Of a stretch of DNA of 6,307 nucleotides, positions 1-4,082 are shown piece after piece (position 1 is the first letter of the stretch; each line of letters opens with the position of its first letter). The position numbers and the translations under genes were made by a program. The notes under the pieces were generated by a model that saw only the letters and a list, made by a program, of their open reading frames with translations, had not been told where the DNA came from and made no database searches. The stretch covers positions 1-6,307 of the forward strand of contig CAIVXW010000272.1 in assembly GCA_903910005.1 (NCBI GenBank), written 5' to 3'. The stretch comes from an uncultured Methylococcaceae bacterium. GTDB taxonomy: Bacteria; Pseudomonadota; Gammaproteobacteria; Methylococcales; Methylococcaceae.

Positions 1-447
1 GACCCGCTTGTTGCGATAAAAGAAACCGTCACAGGTGGCGCAGGCGGAAACACCCCGTCCCTTGAAGGCTTCTTCCGAGGGCAGTCCCAGGTAACGGGCC
101 GATGCCCCGGTCGCGATGATGACGGCATCGGCGGTATAAACCCCGGCATCCCCGCTTAGACGGAAGGGTCGGGTGGAAAGATCAGCCGTGTGGATGTGAT
201 CAAAGATGATCTCGGTCTCAAACCGCTCGGCATGACGGCGCATGCGTTCCATCAGTTCCGGGCCTTGTACGCCCTCGGCGTCACCCGGCCAGTTGTCTAC
301 CTCCGTGGTGGTGGTGAGCTGCCCTCCCATCTGGATGCCGGTCACCATCACCGGTTTCAGATTGGCCCGGGCCGCATACACGGCAGCCGTGTAACCGGCA
401 GGGCCTGAGCCCAAAATAAGCAGGCGGCTGTGTTTTTCAGAGGTCAT
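1..447 (-). CDS. trxB: Thioredoxin reductase, N-terminal 149 residues (cut by window edge)
   Basis: This cytoplasmic FAD enzyme uses NADPH to reduce thioredoxin. The reading frame is open from the ATG at 447-445 to base 1 without a stop, so the gene continues beyond the window; about half of the usual ~320 residues is visible. Seen motifs: the FAD-binding GSGPAG at residues 13-18, the flavin-contacting GGQLTTTTEVDNWPG at 41-55, ATGAS at 112-116 followed by a LGLPSE segment, and the redox-active CATC at 136-139 in the context SACATCDGFFYRNK. All match bacterial TrxB, and the CATC cysteines fall almost exactly where E. coli has them (135/138). The start fits the family: only about eight residues precede the first beta strand. 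Its ribosome binding site is weak (GCGAGA-like). It lies 50 bases downstream of the folK coding end on the same strand, so co-transcription is likely. The second half of the NADPH domain and the C-terminal FAD segment are not visible. Confidence 0.96.
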   Translation of the reverse strand, partial: MTSEKHSRLLILGSGPAGYTAAVYAARANLKPVMVTGIQMGGQLTTTTEVDNWPGDAEGVQGPELMERMRRHAERFETEIIFDHIHTADLSTRPFRLSGDAGVYTADAVIIATGASARYLGLPSEEAFKGRGVSACATCDGFFYRNKRV

Positions 448-497
448 TCGTGTTCTCGCTGGTTGGATTGACAAGGGATGTGATTAAAACGGGCACC

Positions 498-989
498 TCA
501 GACCGGCGCATTCCCGATGCGGTTTTGCCGGGTCAGGCTGGAATCGAATTGCTGCCACAGGCTGGCATAGGTCTCACCCCGCAATGGATGCACTTCATCC
601 GGGGCAATCTCGGCCAGGGGTTCCAGCACAAAGGCATGGCGGGTGATATCCTCGCGTGGAATCCGCACCCGCCCGGCCTGCAAAACGGTGTTTCCCTGCA
701 GTAGCAGATCAATATCCAGCGTGTGCGGACTGTCCCGGTTGCCGTCGCGCACCCGTCCTGCCTGGTCTTCCACCTCACGACAGCAGGCCAGCAGGCTTTC
801 GAGGGGTAATTCGGACTCAAAACCAACCACCAGATTATGGAATACCGGCCCGCTGCAACCCACGGGGTCGCTTTCGTATACGCCGGAACAAATCAACTCG
901 CCGAACAGTGCCGTAAGGCGGCGGAGTGCCAGGGGTATGTGAACATCCGGGTCGCGATTGCTACCGATGCCCAGGTAAATTTTAGCCAT
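498..989 (-). CDS. folK: 2-amino-4-hydroxy-6-hydroxymethyldihydropteridine pyrophosphokinase (HPPK)
   Basis: HPPK transfers pyrophosphate from ATP to 6-hydroxymethyl-7,8-dihydropterin, the step before dihydropteroate synthase in folate synthesis; it is a cytoplasmic enzyme. The product is 163 residues, normal for a single-domain HPPK (E. coli 159). Seen: the N-terminal strand and GIGSN at residues 7-11, the FHNLVV segment corresponding to the pterin-binding Asn region, RVR at 79-81, TLDIDLLL at 90-97 with the two Mg-binding aspartates (D92, D94), and FVLEPLAEIAPDE near the C-terminus. The frame is open further upstream, but the ATG at 989-987 (MAKIYLGIGSN) is chosen because it places the first strand at the N-terminus as in the family; an AAGAG sequence lies about 9 bases upstream. 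Odd: the motif that reads RWGPRTLDLD in E. coli reads RDSPHTLDID here, so the catalytic-site Arg is His89. The rest of the family fit is good, so the identification is firm while full activity is less certain. Confidence 0.92.
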   Translation of the reverse strand: MAKIYLGIGSNRDPDVHIPLALRRLTALFGELICSGVYESDPVGCSGPVFHNLVVGFESELPLESLLACCREVEDQAGRVRDGNRDSPHTLDIDLLLQGNTVLQAGRVRIPREDITRHAFVLEPLAEIAPDEVHPLRGETYASLWQQFDSSLTRQNRIGNAPV

Positions 990-1005
990 GATAAGCGGCT
1001 CTTGG

Positions 1006-1034
1006 TAAACTGCATCCGGGTGAATTAAACTGCA
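1006..1034. repeat. Paired 9-base direct repeat in the folK/nnr divergent gap
   Basis: TAAACTGCA occurs at 1006-1014 and again at 1026-1034, exactly 20 bases apart start to start. Both copies lie in the 74-base gap (990-1063) between the divergent starts of folK and nnr. The 20-base period puts both copies on nearly the same face of the helix, which would suit a dimeric regulator, but no known operator is recognised. A poor -35-like TTGGTA at 1002-1007 and an AT-rich stretch around 1024-1030 overlap the repeats; I do not call a promoter from them. Confidence 0.4.
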
Positions 1035-1063
1035 AATCCTATCGAAACCAGCGTCCATTTGCC

Positions 1064-2563
1064 ATGAACCAGACGATTGATTCTTCCCTTCCGGCTTCCC
1101 TTTACACGACAGCGTCCGTCCGTGCAATGGATCGCCATGCCATCGACATCCTCGGCATCTCCGGCATTGAACTGATGCGACGGGCAGGTCAGGCCTGTTT
1201 CGACAGCCTGTGCGCGGCCTGGCCGGGAGCCCGCACCCTTTCCGTCATCACCGGAGCCGGCAATAACGGCGGTGACGGTTTTGTGGTGGCCCGACTGGCC
1301 CATCAGGCCGGGTGGGACGTGCGGGTTTATCCGGTGGTTGCTCCCGAGTGTCTGGAGGGGGACGCCAGAACCGCACTGCTGGAATACCGCAACGTAGAGG
1401 GTCCATTGGCGGATTTTATCCCGGAACATTTCGATCAGGCCGAAATTCTGGTGGATGCCTTGCTGGGTACCGGCCTCAATCGAGCGGTGGAGGGCTTTCA
1501 TGCCAACCTGATTCGGGCCACTCACCGCTTCAGGGGCCGTATTGTCGCCGTTGATGTACCGTCCGGTCTCAATGCCGATACCGGAGCGATCATGGGAGCT
1601 GCCGTCAAGGCCGATCTGACCGTTACATTCCTGGGCTTGAAACAGGGGTTGTTCACCGGATCCGGGCTGGAACAATGTGGCCGGGTCATCCTGAGCGATC
1701 TGGATGTCCCCCCCCCGGTTCAGCAGTCGGTGACCCGCACCGCCTGCTTGCTGCCCCGACTGACCCGGGGCTTGCCACGGCGTCCCCGCTACGCTCACAA
1801 GGGTGATTTTGGTCACGTTCTGGTGGTGGGCGGTGCCGAAGGTTACGGAGGAGCCGCCCGCCTGGCCGCAGAAGCCGCCGCCCGGGTGGGTGCCGGCCTG
1901 GTCAGCGTAGCCACCCATCCGGCCAATGCCCCGCTGCTGAATCTGGGCTGTCCCGAACTCATGTGTCACGGGGTACGCAATACCGAGGCATTGGCTCCAC
2001 TGCTCCAGAATGCCACCGTCGTGGTGCTGGGGCCCGGATTGCGTTTGTCGGACTGGGCCTACTCCCTGTGGGAACAGGTGTTGAAAAGCGACCTCCCCAT
2101 CGTGCTGGATGCAGACGGGCTCAATTTTCTCAGCGGTCATTCCGTGCATCGCAGCAACTGGGTACTGACCCCGCATCCGGGTGAAGCCGCCCGCCTGCTG
2201 GGCATGACCAGCACCGACATACAGCGCAACCGTTATGCCGCCATTCGCGAACTGCAGGACACCTGCGGCGGCACCGTGGTACTGAAGGGTTCCGGCACAC
2301 TGATTCTGGGGCGGGACGGTATTCCATCAGTGTGTACCGGCGGCAATCCGGGTATGGCCAGTGGTGGCATGGGCGACGTATTGAGTGGCGTCATTGCCGG
2401 GTTGATCGCCCAGGACTTGAATCTGGATGACGCGGCTGAATGGGGAGTTCGCCTTCATGCGGCTGCCGGTGATACGGCAGCGGAAGCCGGAGAACGCGGA
2501 CTCATGGCCCGCGATTTGATGAACCCACTCCGACACTGGGTGAACGCATGTGCAAACGACTGA
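1064..2563 (+). CDS. nnr: Bifunctional NAD(P)H-hydrate epimerase / ADP-dependent NAD(P)H-hydrate dehydratase
   Basis: This metabolite-repair enzyme acts on damaged NAD(P)H hydrates. The N-terminal YjeF_N domain interconverts the R and S epimers, and the C-terminal carbohydrate-kinase-like domain dehydrates the S form using ADP. At 499 residues it is the usual fused length. Epimerase domain (about 13-215): GAGNNGGDG at 64-72, DALLGTGL at 131-138, VDVPSGLNADTG at 163-174. Dehydratase domain (about 230-495): HKGDFG at 245-250, GPGL at 323-326, DADGLN at 349-354, TPHPGEAARLLG at 369-380, KGSGT at 408-412, and GNPGMASGGMGDVLSG at 427-442 with the catalytic Asp438. The ATG at 1064 keeps the family's short LYT...VRAMD lead-in; no good ribosome binding site precedes it. 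The last 16 bases overlap tsaE, so the two are an operon and probably translationally coupled, as in E. coli yjeF-yjeE. A C9 tract sits at the domain junction. Both domains appear intact. Confidence 0.96.
   Translation: MNQTIDSSLPASLYTTASVRAMDRHAIDILGISGIELMRRAGQACFDSLCAAWPGARTLSVITGAGNNGGDGFVVARLAHQAGWDVRVYPVVAPECLEGDARTALLEYRNVEGPLADFIPEHFDQAEILVDALLGTGLNRAVEGFHANLIRATHRFRGRIVAVDVPSGLNADTGAIMGAAVKADLTVTFLGLKQGLFTGSGLEQCGRVILSDLDVPPPVQQSVTRTACLLPRLTRGLPRRPRYAHKGDFGHVLVVGGAEGYGGAARLAAEAAARVGAGLVSVATHPANAPLLNLGCPELMCHGVRNTEALAPLLQNATVVVLGPGLRLSDWAYSLWEQVLKSDLPIVLDADGLNFLSGHSVHRSNWVLTPHPGEAARLLGMTSTDIQRNRYAAIRELQDTCGGTVVLKGSGTLILGRDGIPSVCTGGNPGMASGGMGDVLSGVIAGLIAQDLNLDDAAEWGVRLHAAAGDTAAEAGERGLMARDLMNPLRHWVNACAND
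1708..1716 (+). repeat. C9 homopolymer inside nnr, at the domain junction
   Basis: Nine consecutive C residues encode the end of Val215 and most of Pro216-Pro218 in the segment DVPPPV that joins the epimerase and dehydratase domains. The annotated frame is intact with nine Cs, and both domain motif sets read through in one frame. A one-base change here would separate the two domains by frameshift. Confidence 0.9.
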
Positions 2564-2994
2564 GATCCGAGGCAGATACGCTGGCCTGTGCCGCCAGCCT
2601 GGCCGGAACGATTGCCCCCGGCAGCGTGGTGTTCCTGCAGGGTGATCTGGGAGCTGGCAAAACCACCTTCGTACGCGGTTACCTGCGGGCCATGGGACAC
2701 GCCGGAGCCGTCAAAAGCCCGACCTTCACCCTGGTGGAGGAATACCCGCTGGCAAGCGGCACGGTTTATCACTTTGACCTTTACCGCCTGTCCCACCCGG
2801 AAGAACTCGACAGCATGGGCCTGCGTGATTACCTTACTGCCCATTCAATCTGCTTTTTTGAATGGCCGGAGCGGGGGCACGGCATCCTGCCCGCAGCAGA
2901 TCTCTGCATCCGGCTGCATATCGAGGGCAGCGAACGTCTGATTGAGATTGCAGAAAAACAACCGGTGTGTGACCCGGTCACTGAACCAGGCTGA
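2548..2994 (+). CDS. tsaE: tRNA threonylcarbamoyladenosine biosynthesis ATPase TsaE
   Basis: TsaE is the P-loop ATPase that works with TsaB and TsaD to place threonylcarbamoyl on A37 of ANN-decoding tRNAs; it is cytoplasmic and essential in many bacteria. The 148-residue product matches the family length (E. coli YjeE 153). Seen: Walker A GDLGAGKTT at residues 32-40, the SPTFTLVEEY switch segment at 57-66, HFDLYRL at 75-81, PEELDSMGLRDY at 84-95, and EWPERG at 105-110, all very close to E. coli. The ATG at 2548 lies inside the end of nnr (16-base overlap), and no better in-frame start is seen just upstream. The ribosome binding site is poor (GGGTGA), which agrees with translational coupling to nnr. 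Downstream there is no amidase or mutL gene as in enterobacteria; the next gene is a small membrane protein. Confidence 0.95.
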   Translation: MCKRLRSEADTLACAASLAGTIAPGSVVFLQGDLGAGKTTFVRGYLRAMGHAGAVKSPTFTLVEEYPLASGTVYHFDLYRLSHPEELDSMGLRDYLTAHSICFFEWPERGHGILPAADLCIRLHIEGSERLIEIAEKQPVCDPVTEPG

Positions 2995-3020
2995 AAAATG
3001 GCGGATGATGTCTCCGCGTT

Positions 3021-3036
3021 CCGGCAATTCTGCCGG
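3021..3036 (+). other. Stem-loop between tsaE and the small membrane protein gene
   Basis: CCGGCA (3021-3026) and TGCCGG (3031-3036) form a perfect 6-bp GC-rich stem with a 4-base ATTC loop, 26 bases after the tsaE stop. Only three Ts follow within ten bases, so it is at best a weak or partial terminator. It could instead be a stabilising 3' end or an attenuating hairpin ahead of the next gene. Confidence 0.4.
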
Positions 3037-3055
3037 GCCGTTTCCACCAAACCTG

Positions 3056-3061
3056 AAGGAG
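3056..3061 (+). promoter_or_regulatory. Ribosome binding site of the small membrane protein
   Basis: AAGGAG ends nine bases before the ATG at 3071. It is the clearest ribosome binding site in the window and decides the start: the same frame is open from 2942, but the upstream part overlaps tsaE and has no comparable signal. Confidence 0.75.
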
Positions 3062-3070
3062 ACTCATCCC

Positions 3071-3271
3071 ATGACTTTTCTGTCCATTCCGCTGGGTGCC
3101 CACGATGTACCCTTTGCAGGCCCGCTGGTTGCCGCCGCCTTTCTGGCCTTTACCATCGGCTTCATCATCCTGCGCCTGCTTGACAGGGTTATTCCTTCAA
3201 CACAACCGGATACCGACCGGTCGGTTACCATGCCCGATACCGGCAGAAACGATCGGAAGGAGGCACAATAA
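3071..3271 (+). CDS. Small single-span membrane protein of unknown function (66 aa)
   Basis: I do not recognise this protein. The 66-residue product has a short N-terminus (MTFLSIPLGAHDV), one clear hydrophobic stretch at about residues 14-36 (rich in A, F, I, L, V, with one Gly-Phe-Ile-Ile-Leu run), a positively charged edge (RLLDR at 35-39), and a polar tail of about 27 residues rich in Asp, Thr, Pro, Arg and Lys. By the positive-inside rule the tail would be cytoplasmic and the N-terminus outside; that is inference. An AAGGAG ribosome binding site at good spacing supports real translation. It lies 76 bases after tsaE and 108 bases before a Crp/Fnr-type regulator on the same strand, so it may be transcribed with either. 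No cysteines, lipobox or metal motif are seen. A 14-base palindrome lies within its tail-coding region. It could be a conserved small membrane protein linked to the regulator, or a lineage-specific gene. Confidence 0.7.
   Translation: MTFLSIPLGAHDVPFAGPLVAAAFLAFTIGFIILRLLDRVIPSTQPDTDRSVTMPDTGRNDRKEAQ
3212..3225. repeat. 14-base perfect palindrome ACCGACCGGTCGGT
   Basis: The sequence equals its own reverse complement across all 14 bases with no spacer. It lies inside the small membrane protein gene, about 155 bases before the regulator's GTG. It does not resemble the FNR (TTGAT-N4-ATCAA) or CRP (TGTGA-N6-TCACA) site. It may be chance in GC-rich coding DNA or a binding site for another dimeric protein. 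Confidence 0.5.
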
Positions 3272-3369
3272 CCCGCTGGTCGGGTGAAATTTCCGGAGAA
3301 TCCGTGTCGGCTGGCGGCTGGGGAGTGTACGGTTACCCCCTGCCGATTCATGCCACCCTCACCTTTTGC

Positions 3370-3373
3370 GGAG
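3370..3373 (+). promoter_or_regulatory. Ribosome binding site deciding the GTG start of the Crp/Fnr regulator
   Basis: GGAG stands six bases before the GTG at 3380. Earlier in-frame starts (GTG at 3284, ATG at 3350) have no well-placed site, so this favours a 221-residue protein, the usual family length. Confidence 0.6.
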
Positions 3374-3379
3374 ATTTCA

Positions 3380-4045
3380 GTGTCCGACCATCATCAATTC
3401 TGGGTGCAGCATTATCCCCGCCTGGCGGCCAGTGCCAATCCCGTATTACAAAACCTCAGGCAGTCGGCACGTCTGGTGCGACTACCTGCCAATCATCTGC
3501 TGTTTCGCCCCGGAAGCCCCTGCGGTCAGTATTTATTGCTGACCGAGGGCTGCGTCAAGGTGCAATTGCTGACGGCCAGTGGCCGCGAAGTATTGTTGTA
3601 CAAGGTTCATCCGGGTCACGCCTGTATCCTGACCACATCCTGCCTGATGGGACAGAACCGCTATCCCGCCGAAGGCATCACCGAACAGCCTACCGCTGCC
3701 TTTGCCATCAACCAGGCCGATTTCCAGCAGGCTCTGCAGCAATCGGATTTTTTTCGTCAGTTTGTTTTTTGTGACTTTGCCGAGCGGCTGGGTCGAGTGA
3801 TGGCCCGGATGGAAGAACTGGTATCGGGCGATATTGATTCCAGGCTTATCCGGGTTTTGCTGGAAGCATCGGACTGCGGCGTGGTACACCGGACTCACCA
3901 GCAACTGGCACTGGAGACGGGAACGGTACGCGAGGTCGTATCCCGCCATCTGAAACGCTACCGGGAACAGGGCTGGATACGTTTGGGACGCAGCCATATC
4001 ATTCTGCTGGATGTAGCCGCCATGAAGGCACAACTGAACCCCTGA
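3380..4045 (+). CDS. Crp/Fnr-family transcriptional regulator
   Basis: This is a DNA-binding regulator with an N-terminal cyclic-nucleotide-binding-type beta barrel (about residues 25-120), a dimerisation helix (about 122-150) and a C-terminal winged helix-turn-helix (about 153-212). Seen: LFRPGSPCGQYLLLTEGCVKV at 41-61 and GREVLLYKVHPGH at 68-80, typical of the barrel; then TVREVVSRHLKRYREQGWI at 182-200, the recognition-helix region with the RE-V-SR-L pattern of the family. The cAMP-contact pattern of CRP (FGELAL ... RxA) is not present, and the FNR N-terminal iron-sulphur cysteines are missing, so neither cAMP nor an FNR-type cluster is the likely signal. Six cysteines are present (48, 58, 82, 88, 131, 166); C82 and C88 sit in HACILTTSC where CRP has its phosphate-binding cassette. 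GTG start with GGAG six bases upstream; 221 residues. It is preceded by a small membrane protein gene and converges on a TonB receptor gene. Targets and signal are unknown. Confidence 0.88.
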   Translation: MSDHHQFWVQHYPRLAASANPVLQNLRQSARLVRLPANHLLFRPGSPCGQYLLLTEGCVKVQLLTASGREVLLYKVHPGHACILTTSCLMGQNRYPAEGITEQPTAAFAINQADFQQALQQSDFFRQFVFCDFAERLGRVMARMEELVSGDIDSRLIRVLLEASDCGVVHRTHQQLALETGTVREVVSRHLKRYREQGWIRLGRSHIILLDVAAMKAQLNP

Positions 4046-4068
4046 AAAAGCGGCACTTCCCTGTGCCG
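4045..4068 (-). terminator. Rho-independent terminator of the TonB receptor gene
   Basis: Read on the minus strand, CGGCAC-AGGGAA-GTGCCG (4068 to 4051) forms a perfect 6-bp stem with a 6-base loop, followed by C and then five Ts (4049-4045). It begins 14 bases after the receptor stop codon. On the plus strand no T-run follows the hairpin, so it should not terminate the regulator transcript by this mechanism. The last T pairs with base 4045, which is also the last base of the regulator's stop codon. Confidence 0.75.
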
Positions 4069-4082
4069 GAAAGAGCAGTGCA

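Noticed and set aside
468..473. Perfect TTGACA on the plus strand between trxB and folK
   Set aside because: No -10 element at 16-18 bases, and a plus-strand transcript would only run antisense into folK.
1025..2176. 383-codon minus-strand open frame opposite nnr
   Set aside because: It is a shadow: Gln/Gly/His-rich with no recognisable domain, and lies over well-conserved motifs of nnr on the other strand. Long antisense frames are common in GC-rich genes.
2969..2981. Inverted repeat GTGACC-C-GGTCAC near the tsaE 3' end
   Set aside because: Short, inside coding sequence, with no T-run and no relation to a start site; likely chance.
3271..3285. ACCCG-CTGGT-CGGGT hairpin just after the small membrane gene
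   Set aside because: Only five base pairs and no following T-run, so not a supported terminator or operator.
3304..3774. 156-codon plus-strand frame with GGAG five bases before a GTG
   Set aside because: Most of it overlaps the regulator in another frame and its translation has no domain-like character. The ribosome binding match is short enough to be chance.
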